A DNA stretch of 64,000 nt. It comes from Pseudanabaena mucicola str. Chao 1806 (GTDB taxonomy: Bacteria > Cyanobacteriota > Cyanobacteriia > Pseudanabaenales > Pseudanabaenaceae). The stretch spans positions 3,582,001-3,646,000 of the forward strand of contig NZ_CP097329.1 in the NCBI RefSeq assembly GCF_030323025.1, given 5' to 3'. The notes beneath the pieces were generated by a model. It ran no database searches. It was not told the origin of the DNA and was given only the letters and a program-made list of their open reading frames with translations. The translations under genes were made by a program, and so were the position numbers. Shown here in pieces: positions 23,315 to 32,700 of the stretch. Position 1 is the stretch's first letter. Every line of letters starts with the position of its first letter.

Positions 23315-24043
23315 ATGGTTCTTTTGAATGTCAACCCACCATCGGTTAGCGAAAATCTGGTCAGTGAGATTGATGAAGAGCTTATTGATGAGATTAAATG
23401 CCCACCTACTGATTTATATAGTGACGAACCAGAATTGGAAAGTGATTTACACCGAGAACAGATTGATTTATTAATTCGCCTTTTAAAATATTACTGGCGC
23501 GATCGCCAAGATGTCTACGTCACTGGGAATCTCACCGTTTATTACAACGAGCAACAATTAAAAACAAGGGATTTTCGCGGACCCGATGTATTTGTGGTGA
23601 TGGATACAGAGAATCGCGATCGCAAAAGTTGGGTGTTGTGGAGTGAAGGTGGTAAATATCCCAATCTGGTGATTGAATTGCTATCTAGTTCCACAGCAAA
23701 AGTGGATCGGGGTACAAAAAAGCAGCTATATCAAGATGTGTGGCGCTTACCCAACTATTTTTGGTTTGATCCTCACAGTCTAGAATTTGCAGGATTTCAT
23801 TTAGTTGATGGTAAATATGAGGCAATCCAACCCAATGAGTCAGGTTGGCTATGGAGCGACCAACTTGAACTGTATCTAGGTATTCATGCTAATCAATTAC
23901 GTTGGTTTACTGCGAATGGTGAAATTGTGCCACTACCAGAGGAACAGGAACGTCTAGCTAAGGAACAGGCAATCCAAAGGGCAGAAAGACTAGAAGCAAT
24001 TTTGCGATCGCAAGGTATTGATCCTGACCAATTACTAACCTAA
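23315..24043 (+). CDS. Uma2 family (DUF820) protein
   Basis: 242 residues from the ATG at 23315; a longer frame from 23258 adds 19 residues without conserved character. The core includes RGPDVFVVMDTENRDRKSWVLW, LVIELLSSSTAKVDRGTKKQLY and LPNYFWFDPHSLEFAGF, matching the Uma2 PD-(D/E)XK fold. The C-terminus is a Glu/Arg-rich coiled coil (EEQERLAKEQAIQRAERLEA) typical of the longer cyanobacterial members. Confidence 0.85.
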   Translation: MVLLNVNPPSVSENLVSEIDEELIDEIKCPPTDLYSDEPELESDLHREQIDLLIRLLKYYWRDRQDVYVTGNLTVYYNEQQLKTRDFRGPDVFVVMDTENRDRKSWVLWSEGGKYPNLVIELLSSSTAKVDRGTKKQLYQDVWRLPNYFWFDPHSLEFAGFHLVDGKYEAIQPNESGWLWSDQLELYLGIHANQLRWFTANGEIVPLPEEQERLAKEQAIQRAERLEAILRSQGIDPDQLLT

Positions 24044-24046
24044 AAA

Positions 24047-25465
24047 TCACAAACTATACTTCGTAAACAAATAAACATCATCTTTCTGATACTCAAGTTT
24101 GAAGCTAGGTATTTTTTTTGCTTGTTCAACTAAGCTGAGAGCATAATTGCGATCGCTTCGATATCCAGCATGTCTAGTATTTAGTAGAATATATTCAAAT
24201 GCTTCAAGATTATGTGGAATATCAGAGAAAGCCATCTTAACTTGTTCGCGATGGGTAACATGAGGAGCAATTTCATGAGTAGTTAAAATACTGCCTTTCT
24301 TGTTTTTCACTAGTGCGATCGCTTCATTATTGGCTTGCCAAGTATCAAGAGTGTATAAATATTCACCTAAAAATAAATTCAGACGTGACATAGTTGCAAA
24401 TGATAAAACCAACCAAAATATGATAAATTTATAACCCCATTTTTTATTTGTAGTAAATGTATCGATACTATGGATTGCTACCAATATTAGAAATGGCAAT
24501 ATTGGTAATGGATAGTGGTTAGCTAAATATCTTTGTTGAGGATCTATTGATAGAATGTTCATAGCAATAGTTGGGAGTGTAACAATTAAACAACTCAAGT
24601 TATAATTCTTATATTTAAAACACCAGATGAATGGGGCAAATAGTAAAACTAAATAGACTAAGCTATCAGTCGAGAATAATTTACTAAATAATAAATTTGG
24701 CTTTAAAAATAGGCTTAACAATATTTCTAAATAAGAACTACCTAAATAACTATATCGAGACAAAAAACGTGATATGCCAGCACCAACCATAGGCATTACT
24801 ATTTGTGTCGCAAATATAAACCATAGTATCCCTATAAATATAGAAGCTAAACCTATTAATTTTCTTTGTTTAAATAAAACTAGCCATAGTCCTCAAGCAA
24901 TAACTGTTAATGAAAAAACAGTCTTACAACTAAGCAATATAAATATAGTTAAGTAAAAAGGAAATAATTTGTTTTCTTTTGCCCACAAAATAGCCCACAA
25001 TAAACTTGGAACTGCAAATATATCAGGGTGAAAATCATAGGTTGAATTTGCATTAAATATTATTGGAGAAAATAGGTATAATAACACAACTAAATAGCTG
25101 TTTTTGATTGACAATCCTTTTTGCTGAGACAATTTTAATATTGGAATTATGCCAATACTAATAGCAACTGATTGCGAAAGAAAGATCCAATGAATATCTG
25201 GATAAATTCTATAGAAAATGCTTAATGGATAGAGTATAAAAGCTGCATGATCCCCGATCATATGCAGATCAATAATAGAAGACTTAGGATATATTCCTTG
25301 ACTTATCAAATATATTCCTTGGTCAAAAAAGCCTAAATCGAATGCTCCAGATTGAAATAGAGAATGTCGAAGACTGCTAAAAAAGAATAAAACTAAGGTA
25401 CTGACGACTACAATTATAAAAATTGAATTGATAGAATAACGATTAAGTTTTTCAGTTGAATTCAT
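24047..25465 (-). pseudogene. DUF2079 multispanning membrane protein gene with one in-frame TGA
   Basis: A single frame of 473 codons from 25465 is interrupted only by TGA at 24893-24895. The N-terminal part has the DUF2079 features SAFDLGFFDQGIYLISQG and DHAAFILYPLSIFYRIYP; the remainder has many hydrophobic segments and the C-terminal region with FSDIPHNLEAFEYILLNTRH. DUF2079 proteins are glycosyltransferase-like (GT-C) membrane proteins of unknown substrate. It is either a nonsense-mutated gene or needs readthrough. Confidence 0.75.
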
Positions 25466-25498
25466 TAGCTCAAGATATTTTTATAGGAAATTTAAGTA

Positions 25499-25530
25499 TA
25501 AAAAAGCACCCGTTAGGGTGCTTTTTTATA
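25499..25530 (-). terminator. Intrinsic terminator of hemF
   Basis: AAAAAAGCACCC and GGGTGCTTTTTT form a hairpin with loop GTTA just downstream of the hemF stop on the minus strand. Confidence 0.85.
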
Positions 25531-25545
25531 TAAGCAAAAGATTAA

Positions 25546-26571
25546 TTAACCTTGCCAGTTAACCCAGTCTTGGGGTTTTAGGAAGGTTGTGTGCAATTCA
25601 GCTTCAGGGGTATTGGGTTCAGGATGATAGTCATAATCCCAGCGTACCAGAGGAGGCAATGACATCAAAATTGACTCGGTGCGTCCATTGGTTTGTAGAC
25701 CAAAAATTGTGCCGCGATCATAGACGAGGTTAAATTCTACATAGCGTCCACGGCGGTAGAGTTGCCATTGCTTCTCGCGATCGCCAAATTCTATATTGCG
25801 ACGACGATTGGCGATCGGGGTATAGGCTGGCAAGAACGCATTACCGCATTCTTGAACAAAAGCAAAGATCTCTTCCCAAGTACGAGGCACATCACCGATC
25901 TCGTCACTCAAGACCTGAGCAGAGGTTGAATCACTACTATTTTTGTAAAGTCCATCTTCACCATTTTGATAGTCAAAGAAAATACCGCCCACACCGCGAG
26001 TCTCACCACGGTGCTTGAGGAAAAAGTAATCATCACACCATTGCTTGAACACAGGATAGTAATGAGGATTATGGCGATCGCAAGCAGCTTTGAGTGTAGT
26101 ATGCAAATGCTTAGCATCTTCGCCAAAGCCATAGTAAGGGGTGAGGTCGAGTCCGCCACCAAACCACCAGATTGAACCTGCTTCAAAATAACGATAGTTT
26201 AGGTGAACTGTTGGTGCGTAAGGATTTTTGGGATGCAGCACCATCGAAGTACCCGTTGCATAAAATGTTTCGCCCGCAACCTCTGGATGATGACGCAAAA
26301 TGGTTGGGGGCAATTGAGAGCCAAAAACTTCAGAAAAATTTACGCCACCCTTATCAAAATAGTCACCATCGGTAATTACACGTGATCTGCCGCCGCCGCC
26401 TTCAGGTCGTTCCCACTGATCTTGTTTAAATTTAGCTTTGCCGTCTAATTCCTCTAACCCTTGGCAAATGCTGTCTTGTAAGTTCTGCATGAATTGTTTT
26501 ACGCGAGTCTTAGAATCAACAGGAACTTTTTTGGGTAAAACCTTACTAGGAGCAACAGGGGCAATAGTCAT
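25546..26571 (-). CDS. hemF: Oxygen-dependent coproporphyrinogen III oxidase
   Basis: 341 residues, full HemF length. Diagnostic blocks are GGGGRSRVITDG near residue 58, HPKNPYAPTVHLNYRYFE, WWFGGGLDLTPYYGF, and RRGRYVEFNLVYDRGTIFGL near 275. It converts coproporphyrinogen III to protoporphyrinogen IX under oxic conditions for chlorophyll, haem and bilin synthesis. Single gene with its own terminator. Confidence 0.97.
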   Translation of the reverse strand: MTIAPVAPSKVLPKKVPVDSKTRVKQFMQNLQDSICQGLEELDGKAKFKQDQWERPEGGGGRSRVITDGDYFDKGGVNFSEVFGSQLPPTILRHHPEVAGETFYATGTSMVLHPKNPYAPTVHLNYRYFEAGSIWWFGGGLDLTPYYGFGEDAKHLHTTLKAACDRHNPHYYPVFKQWCDDYFFLKHRGETRGVGGIFFDYQNGEDGLYKNSSDSTSAQVLSDEIGDVPRTWEEIFAFVQECGNAFLPAYTPIANRRRNIEFGDREKQWQLYRRGRYVEFNLVYDRGTIFGLQTNGRTESILMSLPPLVRWDYDYHPEPNTPEAELHTTFLKPQDWVNWQG

Positions 26572-26717
26572 AATCGTTTCTTGGTAATTACTAAATATTT
26601 CTGAGATTGGACTTAGGATTTGTTATAAGTGTTTATCACTAAATAAATACTTTACATTTAGTCTGTGATGCTAGGTGAAATGTAAAGCATTGTGTAGAAA
26701 ATCATCAAACCCTCACC

Positions 26718-27305
26718 ATGCTAGATCTACCAAAACAATTTCTGACGTTGCAAACACCAAGGCTGATTCTTCGAAAAATCACCATTGAAGATGCTGAAGA
26801 TATTTTTGCCTATGCTAGTGATCCGCAAGTGACAATGTACACACTATGGGAACATCACCAGTCTATTAAGGATACTTACGAATATCTCAATAACATTGCC
26901 TTTCAAATTTATCGTTCAGGTAAGGGGATGGAATGGGGAATCGTTGAGAAAGAAAGTGGCAAATTAATTGGTACTTGTAGCCTCCATGCTGAGCCAATCC
27001 ATCGTCGTGCTGAATTGGGTTATGTACTAGCAAGAGACTATTGGGGACAGGGATTAATGACAGAAGTTGCCAAGACGGCGATCGCTTTCGGTTTTCATGT
27101 GATGCACTTGCTCAGAATTCAAGGATATTGTGCGGTAGAGAATGTTGGTTCGGCAAAAGTATTAGAAAAGTCGGGAATGCATTTTGAAGGAATTTTGCAT
27201 AATTATGTATTCACAAAAAATCGTCCTTGGGATGTCAAGATGTATGCAATCACGCGATCTCCTGACGCGCAATCCCTAGAGGAGATCATCATTGATAATA
27301 GCTAA
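26718..27305 (+). CDS. GNAT family N-acetyltransferase (RimJ/RimL type)
   Basis: 195 residues with the GNAT fold: TPRLILRKITIEDAEDIFAYASD at the N-terminus, the acetyl-CoA motif region LGYVLARDYWGQGLMTEVAKTAI near 108, and VENVGSAKVLEKSGMHFEG near 146. The sequence resembles ribosomal-protein alanine acetyltransferases, but the substrate is not predictable. Confidence 0.85.
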   Translation: MLDLPKQFLTLQTPRLILRKITIEDAEDIFAYASDPQVTMYTLWEHHQSIKDTYEYLNNIAFQIYRSGKGMEWGIVEKESGKLIGTCSLHAEPIHRRAELGYVLARDYWGQGLMTEVAKTAIAFGFHVMHLLRIQGYCAVENVGSAKVLEKSGMHFEGILHNYVFTKNRPWDVKMYAITRSPDAQSLEEIIIDNS

Positions 27306-27448
27306 TAGAGTCTGTTGAACAGTAAGCGATCGCAATCGCTGATCTCAGTGACAGTTTTGAGGTGCTTAGCTTAGTACAGGACAAAAAGTTGCAAAAGTAG
27401 ACAGGAAGGGACTTTATAGAAGATAACTACACCATTCATCAAACCCCT

Positions 27449-27790
27449 ATGGAAGAGATTAACCTATTTCGCGAAAAGTTGCAGCAACTTCTGCACTGGA
27501 ATGGAATGGAATGGAATGGAGCAAGACTAGCTTTTGTGTCCATGTTCTTGATTGCGTTAATGCGAGTAAAGACAGTCAACCTAGCAGAAATCGCCACAGG
27601 ATTTAGAGGTAAAGCCAAAGTCGAATCATACTATCAGGACTTACGCACTGGGTAGATGTGATGCGGGCTTCGCCCGCATCACATCTACCTCAAGCCTAAT
27701 AAATTCGTTCGGTTTGCGTAAGTCCTAACTATAAGCGGTTACAAAGATTTTTTCGAGAGTTTGAAGTGGACTATGAAAGCTTTGCTTTCA
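27449..27790 (+). pseudogene. IS4-type transposase remnant, split by a MITE
   Basis: The first 60 codons (27449-27631) read EINLFREKLQQLLHW and ATGFRGKAKVESYY. The frame is then broken by a 96-bp insertion. After the insertion (from 27730) it continues as KRLQRFFREFEVDYESFAFM up to about 27790. Removing the insert restores SYYKRLQRFF. The C-terminal catalytic part is missing. Five tandem GGAAT units (27498-27522) expand the N-terminus as WNGMEWNGA. Confidence 0.75.
27634..27729. mobile_element. Small MITE (96 bp) inside the IS4-type remnant
   Basis: The ends carry AGGACTTACGCA and its complement TGCGTAAGTCCT. The core is a perfect hairpin with 17-bp arms around TTC (GTAGATGTGATGCGGGC). TA dinucleotides flank it (27632-27633 and 27730-27731), as expected for IS630/Tc1-type target duplication. 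Excision in silico restores the transposase frame. Confidence 0.8.
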
Positions 27791-27814
27791 TGGTTGTCAA
27801 AGTGAGGAAAATAC

Positions 27815-28189
27815 CCGCGTGAAGTTTTAGATTGGTTTCATTTAGTAGAAAATCTGCATAAGGTGCAAATGTTACCATCAAAGCAAAAATGGGTGGAACA
27901 TTTGCTCTGGAATGGTGCTACAGGGTGTACATCCAAACGATTTATCAAATTTCTGGCTTATTTACGCAATCATCGTCATCCTATTCCTGAGTATAGTTAT
28001 TTACAGAAACAGGGACTTACCATTGGCTCTGGCTCTGTGGAATCAACTATTAAGCAGATTGGTCGTCGGGTCAAGATTTCTGGCGCTCAGTGGCATAGAA
28101 ACAATGTTGCTCAAGTTTTGAAACATCGTTGTGCTTATCTCAATGGCTATTTCTATTCTCCTAAGTATTTCTACTCAGCGCCTAACTGA
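27815..28189 (+). pseudogene. ISKra4-type transposase remnant (C-terminal part)
   Basis: The frame REVLDWFHLVENLHKVQ then LSNHRHPIP-like region and GLTIGSGSVESTIKQIGRRV with SGAQWHRNNVAQVLKHRCAYL matches the C-terminal half of ISKra4-family transposases. The N-terminal half is absent, and it is fused directly to the remains of an unrelated IS4-type gene, so this is a composite relic with no function. Confidence 0.7.
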
Positions 28190-28826
28190 GATGCTCCCTC
28201 TCGTCCCCTAGCGAGTAGGGGAGCACCTTGGTCAATGGCGATTGCCCACAGGCGCGCCAATGTGCAGGTTGGTGCAGGTGCTGGGGTTAGGAAGGTGTTA
28301 TCGGTGACCACTTCCATATCGCGCACCATGCCCTGATTGGTGTAGTTATAACGGCGTAGGATGCCCAATGCCCCTTCACGCATGACGGAACGAGTGGTAT
28401 TGGGTTCATACAAGGCAATCGTAATGGACTCATAAAACGCCTGATTACCCCCACCAGCACCCACAGGCGGGGCATCATCAGGGCGCGGTATCGTCCGCAC
28501 AAACTGATAATCCACCTGTGGTTTGGGCGTATAGCTGGGTTGTAAGTCCAACGTGCCATCGGCACGCACCTGCAACGCCAAAAAAAACTGACCTACTCCA
28601 CGCATGCACCCGCGAAATCCAGCACAGCGGGCGCATCGGCAATTGGGTCAAAATTGCGCGGGTCACGCACGGGGCGCGTTTCGGGTACATATGCGCCAAT
28701 CGGCAGGGTGGGCTGAACCCCAAAGACAATCACCATGCCGACCAACACCATAAACCCTAGCCAAAGCACCACCAACGGCATCTTACTACTAGGAGTTAAA
28801 TACGAATTTTTCGCTTTTTCAGTCAC
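28190..28826 (-). pseudogene. Broken paralogue C of the GC-rich membrane-anchored protein family
   Basis: It starts with a probable GTG at 28826 directly after the intact paralogue. The first frame gives a membrane segment (MPLVVLWLGFMVLVGMVIVFG) and RPVRDPRNFDPIADAP, then stops at TAG (28593-28595). A one-base shift near 28600 continues as VGQFFLALQVRADGTLDLQPSY through PPVGAGGGNQAFYESI to AIAIDQGAP. At that point (28222) the coding sequence is replaced by 21 bases of CRISPR repeat. So it has a frameshift and a lost C-terminus. Confidence 0.75.
28202..28222. repeat. Orphan partial CRISPR repeat
   Basis: 21 bases identical to the last 21 bases of the 36-nt repeat of the large array 1.5 kb away (CGTCCCCTAGCGAG followed by TAGGGGA). 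It truncates paralogue C exactly at its GAP codons. Confidence 0.85.
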
Positions 28827-28829
28827 CTT

Positions 28830-29573
28830 TTAGCCTCTGGGCTGGCACTTTATGTCAAATTTATAGCGAAATGAAGTGCCTTGAATACGAAAATTATAGC
28901 CATATTTATCATAGCCAATATTGGCAACCGCTTCCGCAGGCGCACCCTGCTCGATGGCGTATGCCCACAATGTTGCAAAATGACAAGTGGGCGCAGGGAG
29001 GGCGGTATAATCGCCACTGGCAATGTCATCCACGTCCTTGTCCATGCCCTGATTCACATAGGTGTAGGTGGTGCGAATGCCCCCGCTACTGCTTGAACTA
29101 CGTCGCCATTGACCAGGTTCATACACGGCAATGTCAATCGGTTCGTGAAAGCTCTCGTTTGCGCCACCTGCGCCGATGGGTGGTGCATTGTCGGGGCGTG
29201 GCACAGGGCGCACGAACTCAAAATCCACCCGTGGCTTGGGGTGGTCATAGGCGGGTTGCAAGTCGAGCTTGCCATCTGAGCGCACCTGTTGGGCATTAAA
29301 GCCAATCAAGAGTGCTTCCCCATTTTCGCTGGCAAATGCCAACACGTTGACATATTCCACAATGGGGTCATAGTTGCGTGGGTTATTCACGACACGGGTG
29401 TTCGCCTTACCAAAGCCACTCTTGAACAGGGGCAGAGTGATGAATATCAACAGAGGTACGCCAATAATCAACGCACCGACCAAGGTATATAAACATCCCA
29501 GCCCACTGGTCGGTGAGGTGGGCATTCCTTTGGGTTTCTCTTCTGCGTAACCCGCATCGTCATCGTGGGGCAT
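28830..29573 (-). CDS. Membrane-anchored protein of unknown function, intact paralogue B
   Basis: About 247 residues from the ATG at 29573, which has GGGAGAGGG upstream; a longer frame from 29606 overlaps the upstream remnant. A single membrane segment (LYTLVGALIIGVPLLIFITL) lies near residue 28, followed by an extracytoplasmic domain of about 200 residues with NNPRNYDPIVEYVNVLAFAS, the FNAQQVRSDGKLDLQPAYD block and YAIEQGAPAEAVAN. I do not recognise the family. It is flanked by two broken homologues and has higher GC than its neighbours, which suggests horizontal origin. Confidence 0.7.
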   Translation of the reverse strand: MPHDDDAGYAEEKPKGMPTSPTSGLGCLYTLVGALIIGVPLLIFITLPLFKSGFGKANTRVVNNPRNYDPIVEYVNVLAFASENGEALLIGFNAQQVRSDGKLDLQPAYDHPKPRVDFEFVRPVPRPDNAPPIGAGGANESFHEPIDIAVYEPGQWRRSSSSSGGIRTTYTYVNQGMDKDVDDIASGDYTALPAPTCHFATLWAYAIEQGAPAEAVANIGYDKYGYNFRIQGTSFRYKFDIKCQPRG

Positions 29574-29587
29574 AGGTATCCCTCTCC

Positions 29588-29716
29588 CTAGGTTTTTGGG
29601 GTGCAATCGGTGTTGAACTCATAGCGAAATGACGTGCCTGTGATGCCAAACTCATAGCCTTCTTCGTCGTATTCGATATTGGCAACCGCTTCCGCAGGCG
29701 CACCTTACCTTGCTCG
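29588..29716 (-). pseudogene. C-terminal remnant of paralogue A, cut by the CRISPR array
   Basis: About 40 codons homologous to the end of paralogue B: GAPAEAVANIEYDEEGYEF and TSFRYEFNTDCTPKT before a TAG at 29588-29590. The 5' part is missing because the first repeat of the array starts at 29717. A 4-base insertion (TTAC on the plus strand) sits at the break. Confidence 0.75.
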
Positions 29717-32700
29717 GTTTCCAATCGATCGCGTCCCCTAGCGAGTAGGGGAACAACTTCGAGGCGACCTTTTAGCTTGCGTGTGAGCGGTTTCCAATCG
29801 ATCGCGTCCCCTAGCGAGTAGGGGATATCCCGAATACAAACCTAATCTTAGTGCTGAGAATGCTAGTTTCCAATCGATCGCGTCCCCTAGCGAGTAGGGG
29901 AAATCATGGCGCTAGACATGGGACTTGGCAAAACGCTGTTTCCAATCGATCGCGTCCCCTAGCGAGTAGGGGAATTAAACAAGGTATGCCCATCTGGGGC
30001 GCGACAGTAGTTTCCAATCGATCGCGTCCCCTAGCGAGTAGGGGAGAAAACCTACTCAGCGATAATCTTAGATCCTCCATGGAGTTTCCAATCGATCGCG
30101 TCCCCTAGCGAGTAGGGGAGACTCTTCATGCTCAAATCTAGTGCATACCTTGATTTGGTTTCCAATCGATCGCGTCCCCTAGCGAGTAGGGGAAAATATC
30201 AAGAGTCCCGTAAACTGGGACTCTCCAAAGTTTCCAATCGATCGCGTCCCCTAGCGAGTAGGGGAATGAATGCGAGTGTGGCGAGATTGAATACATTAGC
30301 TGTTTCCAATCGATCGCGTCCCCTAGCGAGTAGGGGATTTTAGAGAGTTGCCCAGAGGCATACTCGGTTGAGTAGTTTCCAATCGATCGCGTCCCCTAGC
30401 GAGTAGGGGATAGAATGGCTATAGATCACGCTGCATACGAAGCAGGAGTTTCCAATCGATCGCGTCCCCTAGCGAGTAGGGGAATTAGCTCAATTTTATA
30501 CCTAATTTTTATATGCCAACGTTTCCAATCGATCGCGTCCCCTAGCGAGTAGGGGACAAGCGGGCTTCCGCCTTTGTATGAACTTTTGCCTTTATCGTTT
30601 CCAATCGATCGCGTCCCCTAGCGAGTAGGGGATTGATTCGCCATTTATTAGCTAATTTGTGGCACTCATAAAGTTTCCAATCGATCGCGTCCCCTAGCGA
30701 GTAGGGGAAATACCGCTACGGTGCTTACTCTATCGGGTGTATTCTGTTTCCAATCGATCGCGTCCCCTAGCGAGTAGGGGAACAAAGCAGATCGAGAGCG
30801 ACTGGCAAGAATTTTATGTTTCCAATCGATCGCGTCCCCTAGCGAGTAGGGGAAGAAGAAACTGAAACTTTTGAGATGAGTATTGCCTCGTTTCCAATCG
30901 ATCGCGTCCCCTAGCGAGTAGGGGAAACAAGCCTAAGCGCACTCCTAACCATCCTACTAAGTCGTTTCCAATCGATCGCGTCCCCTAGCGAGTAGGGGAT
31001 CAAATTCAACGCCTTTGAATACCCTAATGGGGTTGTTTCTGTAGTTTCCAATCGATCGCGTCCCCTAGCGAGTAGGGGAATCAAGAGATTCAAGCAATTA
31101 AACAAAGGGCAGAAATTGTTTCCAATCGATCGCGTCCCCTAGCGAGTAGGGGAATTTGATGGACTGCGTAAGCGATTGACTGGAACTCAGTTGGTTTCCA
31201 ATCGATCGCGTCCCCTAGCGAGTAGGGGATTCTCCTCAACAAGCAACCAAGATGATGCCGTTAATTCAGTTTCCAATCGATCGCGTCCCCTAGCGAGTAG
31301 GGGATCAGTAAGAGCTTCGCTAGGCTCTTTTAACACGGGATGTTTCCAATCGATCGCGTCCCCTAGCGAGTAGGGGATACGCAGTTTTGTACGAAATGGT
31401 AAACTTACACCCCGGTTTCCAATCGATCGCGTCCCCTAGCGAGTAGGGGACTTACAAGTGTGTAGTTCATGTCTTTTTTATTCTCTAGTTTCCAATCGAT
31501 CGCGTCCCCTAGCGAGTAGGGGAAGTTGAGGAGGTTTGCACAGGTTCAAAGCTTGAAATGTTTGTTTCCAATCGATCGCGTCCCCTAGCGAGTAGGGGAT
31601 TTACTGTGCAAATCCCAACTCTTGAAGACATTCAAGTTTCCAATCGATCGCGTCCCCTAGCGAGTAGGGGATAAATACTGGCGGTAAGTCAATTCACACT
31701 TATTACTGTTTCCAATCGATCGCGTCCCCTAGCGAGTAGGGGAATACCTTACAACAATGGGGTATAAGACCAACCTCATGTTTCCAATCGATCGCGTCCC
31801 CTAGCGAGTAGGGGATGTGGGGTAATCTCCAACTCAAAACAAACATCGTGGTTTCCAATCGATCGCGTCCCCTAGCGAGTAGGGGAAGTTGAGGAGGTTT
31901 GCACAGGTTCAAAGCTTGAAATGTTTGTTTCCAATCGATCGCGTCCCCTAGCGAGTAGGGGAGATTTCTCCTTAACTACAGGACTGATTGTGCAGAACTT
32001 GTTTCCAATCGATCGCGTCCCCTAGCGAGTAGGGGACAACCATCGCATCTGACAATGAGATTCGCTTTGATTTTGTTTCCAATCGATCGCGTCCCCTAGC
32101 GAGTAGGGGAAGCATCCGAAGCTATCAGCGATCTCTTGCCTCCTGCCATGTTTCCAATCGATCGCGTCCCCTAGCGAGTAGGGGAAACTAGAGAGCGTGT
32201 GGACTATGTTCTAGAGGAGTTAGTTTCCAATCGATCGCGTCCCCTAGCGAGTAGGGGATCTCTGGCGCTGACATTAATCTTCGGATTTTTTATGTTTCCA
32301 ATCGATCGCGTCCCCTAGCGAGTAGGGGAAATAATAGTGGCAAGGAGTTTGTTATGACCGTTGAATTCGTTTCCAATCGATCGCGTCCCCTAGCGAGTAG
32401 GGGATGTAGGGTAATAATACTATTGAGTTATCCTCTAACTCACAGTTTCCAATCGATCGCGTCCCCTAGCGAGTAGGGGAAAGCAGGAGTGGACTTACTC
32501 ATTGAGTTAAGGAATAGTTTCCAATCGATCGCGTCCCCTAGCGAGTAGGGGAAGAGAAGTCTAAGGTTAATCAGAATTGGGGTACTCTCACGTTTCCAAT
32601 CGATCGCGTCCCCTAGCGAGTAGGGGAATGAAGAAGGTGCTGCTGCTAATAGACAGTACATTGTTTCCAATCGATCGCGTCCCCTAGCGAGTAGGGGACT

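Noticed and set aside
28871-29492. Plus-strand frames opposite the GC-rich family
   Set aside because: They are antisense to the intact paralogue and have compositions typical of shadows in GC-rich genes.
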